This document shows, one piece after another, positions 39,998 through 49,235 of a stretch of DNA of 64,000 bases. The DNA comes from Microbacterium protaetiae. GTDB lineage: Bacteria > Actinomycetota > Actinomycetes > Actinomycetales > Microbacteriaceae. The notes beneath the pieces are model-generated. The model saw only the letters and a list, made by a program, of their open reading frames with translations. It made no database searches and was not told where the DNA came from. Numbering within the stretch: position 1 is the stretch's first letter; every line of letters begins with the position of its first letter. The DNA is taken from contig NZ_CP035494.1 of NCBI RefSeq assembly GCF_004135285.1, positions 930,001 to 994,000 on the forward strand. The letters run 5' to 3'. A program made the translations under genes and the position numbers.

Positions 39998-41877
39998 TCA
40001 GCCTCCACCGGCAGCAGGAACCCGCCGAAGAAGTCCGTCAGCTCGTCCCGTGCGTCCAGCGGCAGCACATGCGCCACATACTGATCCGGCCGCACGATCA
40101 CGACGGCGCCACGATCAGAGATGCCGCGCGCGGCGAAGATGTCGGCGTCGGCGCCGACGGCCCACACCTTCTCCCAGTCCTGCAGGCCCAGCGACCCCGA
40201 GCGCGGCAGCAGGATCTCGGGCAGTTCCCCGAGATCGACGTCGTGGTGATCGGCATGAAAGACCGCGCGCACGTCGATCACGCTGTCGATGTCGGCGGAT
40301 GCCGCAGTGAAGCGCGCGATCGGCGACTGTGCGGCATCCGTCAGCCACTGCGCGAGCTCGCGCAAAGCAGAGCCGTCGGCGTCGCCGAAGGCGTAGAGGC
40401 GCCAGCGTCCGTCAGCGCGGTGCACATGCCCGAGCTCGCCGCGGTACGCGTCGGCCACCCGTACGGCCGGCGACGAGTGGAAGCGGGTGCCGATCTGGAA
40501 CCCGCGCGCCAGATCTTGGTGCTCGTCGGTGCCGGTCAGCGACGACGGGGTGTAGGTCGTGGCAAGCCCCGCGGTGTACCGCCCCTGCCGCGCGAACTCG
40601 GCTTGCATCTGCTGCGACGTGACGCCGCCGAGTTCGGGATGCTGCGGGTCGACGGTGGGCTGCGCGATGAACGCCGACCAGAACTTGTCGAACTCGATGA
40701 GGTCGGCGGCGACCGTCTGCCGCTCGCCCGAGTAGGTGCGCAGCAGCTGCGGGGCGCTGCGTCCCTGGAGCACGGCTGCGAGCTTCCAGCCCAGGTTGAA
40801 GGCATCTTGCATCGATACGTTCATGCCCTGACCTGCCTTGGCCGAGTGAGTATGGCAGGCGTCGCCGGCGATGAACACGTGCGGAATGCGGTCGTCGTCA
40901 TCGGTCACGTCGTCGAACCGGTCGGCGAGACGCTGCCCCACCTCGTAGACGCTCGACCAGGCGCACTGCTTCACATCGATCGCGTACGGGTGCAAGATCG
41001 CGTTGGCCGTGACCGCCAGCTGCTCGGCGGTCGTGGAACGGATGGTGCTGTCGCCGGCGGGAATCTCGCCCAGGTCGACATAGCAGCGCACCATGTTGCC
41101 GCCCTCGCGCGGGATCATCAGCAGGCTGCCCTTGCCCGCCGACTGGATCACGTTCTTGGTGCGCCAGTCGGGAAAATCGGTCGTGGCCAGCACGTCCATG
41201 ACACCCCACGCGTGGTTCGCGGCATCCCCGGCCAGTTCCCGGCCGATCGCCGAACGCACCTTGCTGCGCGCCCCGTCGCAGCCGACGACGTAGTTCGCGT
41301 TGACGGTGATCTCTTTGTCGCCGCGGCGCAGCGTCACCTCGACCGGATGGTCGTCGCGCTCGTGCACCGTGAGGGTGACGAACTCGACGCCGTAGTCGGC
41401 CTCGAGCCGACTCGCCGAGCGTGCCGCATGCTGCAGCAGGAAGTGCTGCATGCGCGCCTGGTTCACTATCACGTGCGGAAACTCGCTCAGACCCGGTGGG
41501 GTGTCCTGCACCCATCCGGTGCGCACGATCTTGGCGCGGTCGTCGTCGCACGGTCCCCAGAAGTGCACCTCGTTGACCCAATAGGCCTCGCGCAGGAGCG
41601 CGTCGGCCAGGCCGAACGCCTCGAACATCTCAACCGTGCGGCACGCGACGCCGTCGGCGTGGCCGCGGGTCAGGGGTTCGCCGCGGCGCTCGACGATGCG
41701 CGTCGTGATGTCGGGGAACTCCGACAGCTGCGCGGCCAGGACTGTGCCGGCCGGCCCGGTGCCGACGATGAGCACGTCGACCTCTGCGGGAATGTCGCCG
41801 GTGCGGGATACCGCCTCCGGCGCCGCCGGCTGCAGGTCGGGATCGCCTGAGCGGTATCCGTCTCGGTAGTACTGCAT
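39994..41877 (-). CDS. mobA: FAD-dependent hydroxylase, probable 3-hydroxybenzoate 4-monooxygenase
   Basis: 627-residue flavoprotein of the phenol 2-monooxygenase/MobA group. The FAD motif G-T-G-P-A-G is at 39-44, with G-C-D-G-A-R-S and the second FAD motif A-G-D-A-C-H-T-H followed by K-A-G-Q-G-M-N. The C-terminal thioredoxin-like domain of this group is present, and length matches MobA of Comamonas (about 640). It would convert 3-hydroxybenzoate to protocatechuate, fitting the pca genes next to it. A phenol or resorcinol hydroxylase remains possible. The ATG at 41877 has an AAGGAGATCGC site, so the 11 upstream codons are excluded. Confidence 0.83.
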   Translation of the reverse strand: MQYYRDGYRSGDPDLQPAAPEAVSRTGDIPAEVDVLIVGTGPAGTVLAAQLSEFPDITTRIVERRGEPLTRGHADGVACRTVEMFEAFGLADALLREAYWVNEVHFWGPCDDDRAKIVRTGWVQDTPPGLSEFPHVIVNQARMQHFLLQHAARSASRLEADYGVEFVTLTVHERDDHPVEVTLRRGDKEITVNANYVVGCDGARSKVRSAIGRELAGDAANHAWGVMDVLATTDFPDWRTKNVIQSAGKGSLLMIPREGGNMVRCYVDLGEIPAGDSTIRSTTAEQLAVTANAILHPYAIDVKQCAWSSVYEVGQRLADRFDDVTDDDDRIPHVFIAGDACHTHSAKAGQGMNVSMQDAFNLGWKLAAVLQGRSAPQLLRTYSGERQTVAADLIEFDKFWSAFIAQPTVDPQHPELGGVTSQQMQAEFARQGRYTAGLATTYTPSSLTGTDEHQDLARGFQIGTRFHSSPAVRVADAYRGELGHVHRADGRWRLYAFGDADGSALRELAQWLTDAAQSPIARFTAASADIDSVIDVRAVFHADHHDVDLGELPEILLPRSGSLGLQDWEKVWAVGADADIFAARGISDRGAVVIVRPDQYVAHVLPLDARDELTDFFGGFLLPVEAE

Positions 41878-41970
41878 GCGATCTCCTTCGATCCGTCGGG
41901 ACGTGCGCACCCACTATATCGTCAGTACCCCAACGATTCTACGGCGCATGCGTCATGAGAAGGTGGGCGC

Positions 41971-42717
41971 ATGGCGAACTCCCCGACGGGCGACTCGGTC
42001 ACCGAGCGTCTGCTGCGGGTGCTCGAGACCTTCACGCCGACACGCACGGTGCAGACCGCGTCGCAGATCGGCCGCCGTGCGGGCCTGCCGTCGTCGACGG
42101 CGCACCGCTTCATCGGTGAGCTGATCGAGACCGGGCTGCTCGAGCGCGACGAAGACCACCGCATCCGCGTGGGCATGCGCCTCTGGGAGCTGGCCACCCG
42201 CTCGTCGGCGGCGCTGCGCCTGCGTCAAGCCGCGATGCCGGCGATGGAGCGCGTGCAGGCGCGGGTCGGCGAGCACACCCAGCTGGCCATCCTCGAACAG
42301 GGTGAGGCACTTTTCCTCGAGCGGCTGTCGAGCCCGGATGCCACCTCCAACATCACTCGGATCGCCGGCCGCCTGCCTCTGCACGCCTCCAGCTCGGGGT
42401 TGGTGCTGCTCGCTCACGCGCCGGCCGAACTGCAGGAGCGCATCCTGACCGGTCCGCTGGCGGCACTGGCCCGCGCCACGATCACCGAGCCGGCGGCGCT
42501 GCGGCGCAAGCTCGCCGAGATCCGTCGGCTCGGGCATGCGATAGCCCCGGGATACATCGAAGACGTCGCCACCGGTCTGGCCGTGCCGGTGCGCGATGCC
42601 TCGGGCGCCGTCGTGGCCGCTCTGTCGGTGGTGATCGCCCGCGACGCTGCGGTCGAGGCACCTTTGGAGGCGCTGCATCGCGCAAGCCGCGACATCCAGG
42701 GCGCCTTACAGGCGTGA
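41971..42717 (+). CDS. IclR-family transcriptional regulator (PobR-like position)
   Basis: 248-residue IclR protein with helix-turn-helix (T-A-S-Q-I-G-R-R-A-G-L-P-S-S-T-A-H-R-F at about 29-47). It is divergent from the mobA-type gene and 230 bases ahead of pobA on the same strand. It may control either or both. The start ATG has an AAGG site. The gap between it and pobA holds an inverted repeat AACTCATCC/GGATGAGTT (42728-42736 and 42787-42795) but no gene. Confidence 0.87.
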   Translation: MANSPTGDSVTERLLRVLETFTPTRTVQTASQIGRRAGLPSSTAHRFIGELIETGLLERDEDHRIRVGMRLWELATRSSAALRLRQAAMPAMERVQARVGEHTQLAILEQGEALFLERLSSPDATSNITRIAGRLPLHASSSGLVLLAHAPAELQERILTGPLAALARATITEPAALRRKLAEIRRLGHAIAPGYIEDVATGLAVPVRDASGAVVAALSVVIARDAAVEAPLEALHRASRDIQGALQA

Positions 42718-42947
42718 GCCCGCTCAAAACTCATCCCATCTGTGCGCAAGAGGCCCGGATAGGGCCGTTTCACCCCTCGAGGCACCGGATGAGTTGCGTT
42801 GTGAACACGCAGCGCCGCCAACCGGGCCCGCACGCGGGGCAGAGAGGCGCCAAATTCCCGCCGGATTCTTGTTGAACGAGAAACCAAGCCCCGTCGCCTC
42901 CCGCGTCACCCAGAATGAGAGTCGCCCCGCACGTCGAAGGAGACGCC

Positions 42948-44132
42948 ATGACCACCACCGTCCACACCCGGGTCGCCATCGTCGGCGCCGGCCCCGCCGG
43001 GCTGCTGCTCGCCCAGCTGCTGCGCGGCGCCGGCATCGACTCGATCGTCGTCGACAGCCGTTCGCGTGACGAGATCGAGCAGACGATCCGCGCCGGCATC
43101 CTCGAAGAGGGCACCGTCGAGGCGCTGGTGGCCGCCGGCGTCGACACGCACGCGCACCAGGTCGGAATGCGCCACGACGGCATCGAGCTGCGCTTCGACG
43201 GCGCCGGGCACCGCATCGACTTCGCGGACCTGGTCGGCCGCGGGGTGTGGCTGTATCCGCAGCATCTCGTGCTGCAGGATCTGCTGGCAACGCTCGTGCC
43301 GGCGGGCGCCGACATCCGATTCGAGACCACCGCGGTGCGCGTCGACGATGTCGACGGCGAGCGCCCGCGCGTGGTCGTGACCGGCCCCGACGGCGCAGAA
43401 TCCGAGATCGCCGCCGAGATCGTGATCGGCGCCGACGGCTCACACTCCGTGGTCCGCCGGGCGATGTCGGGCTCGCGCGCGGGTCTGTATCGGGAGTATC
43501 CCTTCGCGTGGTTCGGGATCCTCTGCGAAGCCCCGCCCAGTGCGCCCGAACTCATCTACAGCAACTCACCGAACGGCTTCGCGCTGATCAGCCAGCGATC
43601 CGACACCGTGCAGCGGATGTATTTCCAATGCGACCCCGACGTCGACCCCGCCTCGTACACCCAGGAGCAGCTGTGGGAGATCCTGCAGTCGCGTGTGCCG
43701 GGCACGACGCTGCACGAGGGCCCGATCTTCCAACGCGACATGCTGCAGTTCCGCAGCTTCGTGGCGCGCGAGCTGCGCCGCGGACGCGTCGTGTTGGTGG
43801 GGGATGCCGCGCACACCGTGCCCCCGACCGGCGCGAAGGGCATGAACCTGGCCATCGCCGACGTGCTACTGCTTCACGGCGCGCTGCGCGCTTTTCTTCT
43901 GGAAAACGATCCCCGGCTGCTTGACGGCTATGAGCAGACGGCGCTGCACCGCATCTGGAAGGCCCAGAACTTCTCGTGGTGGATGACCAGCATGTTGCAC
44001 CAGATGCCCGAGGCGTCGGACTTCGACCGGATGCGGCAGCTGGGCGAACTGCGATCGGTCACCGATTCGCGCGCCGGGCGCACGTATCTCGCCGAGGCCT
44101 ACACGGGGTGGCCGCTGGAGTTGGGAGGCTGA
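42948..44132 (+). CDS. pobA: 4-hydroxybenzoate 3-monooxygenase
   Basis: 394 residues, exactly the normal length of PobA. It hydroxylates 4-hydroxybenzoate to protocatechuate with NAD(P)H and O2. FAD motif G-A-G-P-A-G is near 14-19, with G-A-D-G-S-H-S-V-V-R and G-D-A-A-H-T-V-P-P-T-G-A-K-G. The ATG at 42948 has a perfect AAGGAGA site; the ATG at 42915 is not used. It is the meeting point of the Hpe-like and phd-like routes to its right and the pcaHG pathway to its left. Confidence 0.94.
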   Translation: MTTTVHTRVAIVGAGPAGLLLAQLLRGAGIDSIVVDSRSRDEIEQTIRAGILEEGTVEALVAAGVDTHAHQVGMRHDGIELRFDGAGHRIDFADLVGRGVWLYPQHLVLQDLLATLVPAGADIRFETTAVRVDDVDGERPRVVVTGPDGAESEIAAEIVIGADGSHSVVRRAMSGSRAGLYREYPFAWFGILCEAPPSAPELIYSNSPNGFALISQRSDTVQRMYFQCDPDVDPASYTQEQLWEILQSRVPGTTLHEGPIFQRDMLQFRSFVARELRRGRVVLVGDAAHTVPPTGAKGMNLAIADVLLLHGALRAFLLENDPRLLDGYEQTALHRIWKAQNFSWWMTSMLHQMPEASDFDRMRQLGELRSVTDSRAGRTYLAEAYTGWPLELGG

Positions 44133-44180
44133 TATGTAGTGATCATCGCGCGGCTACGCACGAGATGTGCGACAGGTCCA

Positions 44181-44930
44181 TCAGCGGCTGAGGTAACCGC
44201 CGTCTATCGGCAAATACGCACCGTTCACAAACGACCATCCGTCCTCGGCGACTGCGGCGACGACCTCGCCTACCTCACCAGGTGTTCCCATCCGACCGAT
44301 CGGGTGCGCCTCGTCCAAGGCTTTCCGCGTCGCATCGTCGAACACCGCTTCCAATCCCGTCTTGATGAAGGCGGGCCCGATTGCAATGGAACGGATGCCC
44401 TGTTTTGCATAGTCGACCGCGATCTGCTTGGTGAGGCCGATCACGGCGTGTTTCGCTGCAACGTACGGTGCGAGGCCCGGAAAACCGACCGTGCCGAGAA
44501 TCGACGCGATGTTCACAATGACACCTCCGCCGTGTTCCACCATTGCAGGGATCTGCGCCTGGATGCCGTTGAACACTCCGTCGAGGTCCACGGAGAGTGT
44601 ACGGCGCCAGACATCGGCAGGGACCTCAGCAATCGGATGCGGCGGCGGAGCCACTCCTGCGTTGTTCACGGCGACGTCGAGTCTGCCGTACATCAGCACC
44701 GCATGCGCGACCAGCGCGACGGAGTCGGCGGACGACGTCACATCGACGTGGAATGCTCGCGCCTCGCCAGCTTCCTCAGCGATCAACCGCGCGGTCTCGG
44801 CGGCAGCCTCGTCAGCGATGTCGGCGACGACAACGCGGGCACCACGCGCTGCCAGCCGGATGGCGATGGAACGGCCGAGACCCGCTCCGGCGCCGGTCAC
44901 GACAGCGACTTTTCCCTGCAAGGACGACAT
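44181..44930 (-). CDS. short-chain dehydrogenase in the Hpe-like operon
   Basis: 249-residue SDR with T-G-A-G-A-G-L-G (12-19), N-N-A-G, catalytic Ser (I-A-S-I) and Y-V-A-A-K. It is NAD-type (V-V-A-D-I). Last gene of the operon from 53409, 69 bases after the CoA ligase, with its own AAGGAGA site. A natural role would be oxidation of 1-(4-hydroxyphenyl)ethanol to 4-hydroxyacetophenone, feeding the dikinase. It may instead reduce or oxidise a beta-keto intermediate. Only context supports this. Confidence 0.87.
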   Translation of the reverse strand: MSSLQGKVAVVTGAGAGLGRSIAIRLAARGARVVVADIADEAAAETARLIAEEAGEARAFHVDVTSSADSVALVAHAVLMYGRLDVAVNNAGVAPPPHPIAEVPADVWRRTLSVDLDGVFNGIQAQIPAMVEHGGGVIVNIASILGTVGFPGLAPYVAAKHAVIGLTKQIAVDYAKQGIRSIAIGPAFIKTGLEAVFDDATRKALDEAHPIGRMGTPGEVGEVVAAVAEDGWSFVNGAYLPIDGGYLSR

Positions 44931-44999
44931 GATCTGAGTCTCCTTTACTCGATCACCGTGGTACTGCTGGTCACTCAGGTCCACGCCATGTGCAGCCAC

Positions 45000-46325
45000 T
45001 CACTGCTTGGCGTAGGTGAGCGCGTTCTTGTATTCACCGAGCGGGATGCTGCCAGGTGCGAGGACCTCGGGAGAGACTCGCACGCGCAACTCCTGCCTAA
45101 CGGCCTCGGCGATCTCAGCGGCCAGGCGCGCCGCCTCGCTGTCGTCAGCAGCGAGCTCGATCTCGAGCGGGATGGGGTCATCGAACCGAACCTGATCGTT
45201 GCTGTCCTTCCGGACTCGCAGCGAGCCAACGGCGCTACCGCCAACCTGCATCGCGATGTCGCGAATCGCCGACGGATACACGTTCATCGCCTTGTAGATG
45301 AGCATGTCGTCAGTGCGGCCGATGCAGCGCACCGTGGGGGTTGTGCGCCCGCATCGACACGCGACGCCGGTGACGGACAGCTGGTCGCGCGAGCGGAACC
45401 GAACCACCGGGCATGCCTCGCGATCGATGGTCGTGTAGACGGCTTCGCCCGTGACACCGGGCTCCCACGGCAAGTGGGCCCCGGTCTCGGGATCAATGAG
45501 TTCAACGAGCACGTGCGGCGCGGCCGTGAAGTGCATCCCGTGCCCTTCGGCACACTCAGCCCACAAGACCGGCAGCACGTCGCCGAGCCCCATGATCTCG
45601 CTGACCCTCGTGGCCCCCCAGACGTCCGCGATGCGCTCGCGGATCTCGGGCGCGCCCAGACCGGGCTCTCCCCCGGCGATCACGGTCCGCACGGCCAGTT
45701 CGCGGGCAGGTCGCCCCAGTTCCGCCTCACACTTCTCGGCGAAGAAAGTTGCAAAGGACGCGGTCCCCAACAGTGTGTTTACGCCGAGCCTGTTAATCAT
45801 GGCGACCATCCGCGTCATGGTCTGACCCCCCACCCACGCCAGTGTTCCGCCAGCCTCGCGGATGCCATCGGCATACGCGATGCCACCAGCGACCATGGGC
45901 ATTCCTGTGGTGTGAGCGGTCAGGCTGCCACGGCCGATGCCCGCGGTCGCAAACGCAGAGCCCACCGCCCGCTTCCACGCCGTCCAGTCCGCTACGGTGA
46001 CGCCGAAGAACATCGGATCTCCTGTCGTGCCCGACGATGAAATGACCTGCACGAGGTCGCGCGTGGCCGCCACCTGGAGCCCACCCAGCGGCTGCTCCCG
46101 GGTGGCATCGGCCTGCATCGCACGCAGTTCTCCCTTCGTCATGAACGGCAGGTCGGCGAGAGAATCGACCGTACCGAACTGCCCCGGTTCGACACCGGCG
46201 AGCCGCTCCCGCCACGCTATTGAGGCGCCTCGGAGCCGCCTCAACAGATCCGGCACCTGCGCGGCGAGGTCAGATTGCCGGGTTGCCCAGTCGCGAGGAT
46301 CCCGCATCCCCTCCATCTCAGCCAT
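45000..46325 (-). CDS. phenylacetate-CoA ligase-family (PaaK-like) AMP-forming ligase
   Basis: 441 residues, standard for PaaK-type ligases. The AMP-binding P-loop reads S-S-S-G-T-T-G-D-P. G-E-P-G and a C-terminal zinc-like segment C-R-C-G-R-T-T are present, with K-x-M-N-V-Y-P near the end. It forms acyl-CoA from a carboxylic acid and ATP. In this operon the likely acid is an aroylacetate made by carboxylation of an acetophenone. Overlaps the dikinase gene by eight bases. A benzoate- or phenylacetate-type substrate is an alternative. Confidence 0.85.
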   Translation of the reverse strand: MAEMEGMRDPRDWATRQSDLAAQVPDLLRRLRGASIAWRERLAGVEPGQFGTVDSLADLPFMTKGELRAMQADATREQPLGGLQVAATRDLVQVISSSGTTGDPMFFGVTVADWTAWKRAVGSAFATAGIGRGSLTAHTTGMPMVAGGIAYADGIREAGGTLAWVGGQTMTRMVAMINRLGVNTLLGTASFATFFAEKCEAELGRPARELAVRTVIAGGEPGLGAPEIRERIADVWGATRVSEIMGLGDVLPVLWAECAEGHGMHFTAAPHVLVELIDPETGAHLPWEPGVTGEAVYTTIDREACPVVRFRSRDQLSVTGVACRCGRTTPTVRCIGRTDDMLIYKAMNVYPSAIRDIAMQVGGSAVGSLRVRKDSNDQVRFDDPIPLEIELAADDSEAARLAAEIAEAVRQELRVRVSPEVLAPGSIPLGEYKNALTYAKQ

Positions 46326-47415
46326 GTGTGTGCCCCTCCGGCAGCGACGACCGCTTGCCCGTCGGTATCGCACCGGTGGCCACGCCGAATACGTTTGATG
46401 TGATTCGATCCATCAGCGGGATCGAAGCCGTTCGGGATTCGGCCTGTTTCGCCACCCATACTGTCTCGGGTCGGCACTGCAGCAGCATGATGTTGTCGGG
46501 CCCCGGGACCTCGCGGTCGACGGCGAACTCGATGTCCTGTGGCGCCTTGTGTAGCTTCTCGAGCACCTTGCCCAGGCGTGCGATCGCGATCGCCTCGTCG
46601 TCAGTGAGGCAGAACCGCGCGACCCGCTCGTCGTCCACCGCGCGACTGGTATGCCCGTCGACATACTCAATGCGTTTGTCACCCAACTTCTTTTCGATGA
46701 CACCGAAGTTGATCTTGTCGATCGCGAACCGATCGGGGCTGACTTCGCCGCCGACGACGGCGAGTCCCACACCCCAGCTCGCCTCTATCACGATGCGTGA
46801 GCGGTCACCGGTGCTCGGACTGACCGTGAACATCACACCCGACGACCGAGCCTTAACGGTCTTCTGCACGACCACGGCCATCGAGACCTCCAGCGGCGAC
46901 AGTTCGCGGTCGAGCGCATATGTGAGGGCATGCGGGGTAAACGCACTTCCCCAGCACCGCTTGACGTGCTCGACGACGTCGTCAACGCCGACGATGCCGA
47001 GGAATGTCTCGTACTCTCCGGCGAAGCTCGACTCGGCGGTGTCCTCGGCCGTCGCACTCGAGCGCACAGCCACCGAGACATCTCCAATTCCGAGCCGGTC
47101 ACCAAGTTCGCGATACCGGAGGCCGATCGCATCCGCGATATCGTCAGCGACCGTCGCTGCGGAAAATTCCCGCTCGATCAGTCGTGCCACCACGATGAGT
47201 TGCTCTTGGTCGGAGAGATCGTGCGAGAGCAGAATCTCACCGATCCGCTCGTTGATCCCGGAGCCCTCGAGGAACGCCCGGTGTGCGTCGGTGGTCACTG
47301 CGAACCCAGGTGCCACCGAAAGTCCTTCCTGCGTCATACGAGCAAGTCCCAGCGTCTTGCCCCCGACCAACTGCACGTCCAGCGCCTCTGGCGAGCTGAA
47401 ATCGACCGTGATCAT
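46318..47415 (-). CDS. aryl-phosphate synthase, ATP-grasp subunit (phenylphosphate synthase/CreHI/HpeHI type)
   Basis: 365 residues, consisting only of the pyruvate-phosphate-dikinase-type ATP-binding domain. V-G-G-K-T-L-G (K20), S-V-A-V-R-S-S-A-T-A-E-D near 117-128 and L-L-Q-C-R-P-E-T near the end are all conserved. It would use ATP to phosphorylate a histidine on the partner subunit at 47412-49223, which passes phosphate to a phenolic hydroxyl (ATP to AMP and phosphate). It is coupled to the partner by an ATGA overlap. The separate subunit of this size matches PpsB of Thauera and CreH/CreI-type proteins. It is not a complete PEP synthase. Confidence 0.87.
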   Translation of the reverse strand: MITVDFSSPEALDVQLVGGKTLGLARMTQEGLSVAPGFAVTTDAHRAFLEGSGINERIGEILLSHDLSDQEQLIVVARLIEREFSAATVADDIADAIGLRYRELGDRLGIGDVSVAVRSSATAEDTAESSFAGEYETFLGIVGVDDVVEHVKRCWGSAFTPHALTYALDRELSPLEVSMAVVVQKTVKARSSGVMFTVSPSTGDRSRIVIEASWGVGLAVVGGEVSPDRFAIDKINFGVIEKKLGDKRIEYVDGHTSRAVDDERVARFCLTDDEAIAIARLGKVLEKLHKAPQDIEFAVDREVPGPDNIMLLQCRPETVWVAKQAESRTASIPLMDRITSNVFGVATGAIPTGKRSSLPEGHTHG

Positions 47416-49223
47416 GCCAGCACCACCTGCCCTGCGCCGCCGTCGACTCTGATCCGCTGGCCGGTCGTGATGCGTGAGGTCGCAAAGCCGGTGCCTACCA
47501 CGGCCGGCAGGCCGTACTCGCGACAGACGATGGCCGCATGGCACATCATCCCGCCGATGTCGGTGACCACCGCCGCCGCGATGGAGAACCCCGAGCCCCA
47601 AGATGGTGCGGTGATCGGTGCGACGAGGATCTCACCCGGCTGTAGCGAGGGCAGGTCCTTCTCCGTCAGGATGATGCGCGCCGGACCCTCGACGACGCCG
47701 GGAGCTGCAGCGGCTCCGGTAAGTCGATCGCCGTCACTACCGCCCGCGCCCAGCCAGTCACGGATCCGGTCGGTGGTAACTCCATAGTTCATGATCGCGA
47801 ACGGGTCAGTGATCTCGTCGGGCGGCGTTCCCAATGCAGGCAGTGCGGGAGCAGCCCGCAGCGCCGACATGATGACGCGTCGCCGCTCCACTTCGGCCTG
47901 CCACTTCTGTGCGCCCCGCGGTGCGACACCGATCGCATGGGCCGCGACGAGGTCGTTGAGCGCCTCATCGAGTTCGAACCGGTTGAGGTAGAAGATGTCC
48001 TCCGGATCGAGCAGGAACCCGGCGTCGGTAACGACTTTCGCCAACTCGCGGATCTTGTCGAAGAACGCCGAGTGCGTCCAGTGCTCAACGTAGATGTTGT
48101 GCTCTTCGATAAACGGGAACACGTTGCGCGCCAGACCCAGCATCTCGTCAAACTGTGCCTGCTCGTCAGGCGAAAGCAACGAACGGTATTCATCGACGAT
48201 CTCATCGCGCTCATCGCGTAGCGAATCAACGTCTCGGGTGATGTCTTCGCCCTCCCGGAGCATCCCGATGTAACGGATGATGCCGTCGAACGGGATCTTC
48301 GGGTCGGTGAGCCAGGTGTCCTGGTCGTGCAGAAACCCATACTCGGCAAAGTAGTTGAACCAGGGATCTTTCGCCTTCTCTAGTTTGGCGAGCCAGTCGC
48401 GGCCAGCCGGGGTCGCATCCAGCGCCGCGGCCACCGCGTCTGGGTCACGCATCTCGACGATGACGTCGGCCACGCCCGAATCGACGGCCGTGCGTGCTAG
48501 GCCCCGTAGCTCATTGTCGGGGCGGAAGGCGAGCACGTCGACGCCCGCGACCATGCGTGCCACGGACTGATCGGTGATCTCGGGAAAGAACTGCTTGCAC
48601 GTCTGAAAGAACGTGATGTAACCGCCGTAGCCGAGGTTCAGGAACTCGAAATGGTGCTGCCAGGCGAGGAAGAACTCCTCGATGAGTTCGTGATAGCCGC
48701 TGATCAGATCCCATGCGGTCGACCGGCCGCGGGCTTCGGTCACCACCTCGAGCGGCTCATACTCTGCCAGCGCCGGGAAGGTAATGGCACGCATGCGCTT
48801 GACCAACTCAAGCATCTTGTCCTTCCACTGCGAGTACAGGATGTCCCAGTTGGCGTAGTAGTAGCCGGCCCGCTCTTGGAAGTGCGCTAGGCGCTCGTTG
48901 ATCCGGTCGGGATCGGTGACGCCAGTCGGCGAGATATACACGTACCCATTGACGATCCGCATGTCCAGACCGAGCGAGGTGGGCAGTGCAAAGATGCGCG
49001 CGCTACTCTGCCCCGCCCCCAGGTACACTGCCTCGGCGCCGATGCTGTCCAGCGGATGCACCGCCCGCGACCAGTGCATCGTGTCGGCGAACCACAGGCG
49101 CGCGTCCTCGACATCCTTTCCTTCGGGCTGAGCAGTGGTGAAATACGGGTACATGGACGCCCAGTCTTCAGCGCCGGCCGGCGGGGGCCACTCGCGGAAG
49201 AAGGGGAAACGGGTATCGGCCAT
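47412..49223 (-). CDS. aryl-phosphate synthase, phosphohistidine subunit
   Basis: 603 residues. About 480 residues form the substrate-binding part, followed by a C-terminal swivelling domain with the phospho-carrier H562 in G-G-M-M-C-H-A-A-I-V-C-R-E. The C-terminal PEP/pyruvate barrel of PEP synthase is absent, so the acceptor is not pyruvate. The architecture equals the large subunit of phenylphosphate synthase and of the cresol- and hydroxyacetophenone-phosphorylating enzymes. The likely substrate is a 4-hydroxyaryl ketone or related phenol. It has a strong AAAGGAG site and begins 12 bases after the HAD phosphatase gene. Confidence 0.87.
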   Translation of the reverse strand: MADTRFPFFREWPPPAGAEDWASMYPYFTTAQPEGKDVEDARLWFADTMHWSRAVHPLDSIGAEAVYLGAGQSSARIFALPTSLGLDMRIVNGYVYISPTGVTDPDRINERLAHFQERAGYYYANWDILYSQWKDKMLELVKRMRAITFPALAEYEPLEVVTEARGRSTAWDLISGYHELIEEFFLAWQHHFEFLNLGYGGYITFFQTCKQFFPEITDQSVARMVAGVDVLAFRPDNELRGLARTAVDSGVADVIVEMRDPDAVAAALDATPAGRDWLAKLEKAKDPWFNYFAEYGFLHDQDTWLTDPKIPFDGIIRYIGMLREGEDITRDVDSLRDERDEIVDEYRSLLSPDEQAQFDEMLGLARNVFPFIEEHNIYVEHWTHSAFFDKIRELAKVVTDAGFLLDPEDIFYLNRFELDEALNDLVAAHAIGVAPRGAQKWQAEVERRRVIMSALRAAPALPALGTPPDEITDPFAIMNYGVTTDRIRDWLGAGGSDGDRLTGAAAAPGVVEGPARIILTEKDLPSLQPGEILVAPITAPSWGSGFSIAAAVVTDIGGMMCHAAIVCREYGLPAVVGTGFATSRITTGQRIRVDGGAGQVVLA

Positions 49224-49235
49224 TGAAGTGCTCCT

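Noticed and set aside
42752..42766. Terminator after the IclR gene (GGCCC/GGGCC hairpin)
   Set aside because: Stem is only five bases with a short, mixed tail; too weak to list as a feature.
44139..46040. 633-codon plus-strand frame opposite the SDR and CoA-ligase genes
   Set aside because: Shadow of two genes with clear family motifs; no ribosome site and no recognisable domain.
46318..49223. Split PEP synthase for gluconeogenesis
   Set aside because: The pyruvate/PEP-binding C-terminal barrel is missing and the operon contains a carboxylase and phosphatase, as in aryl-phosphate routes.
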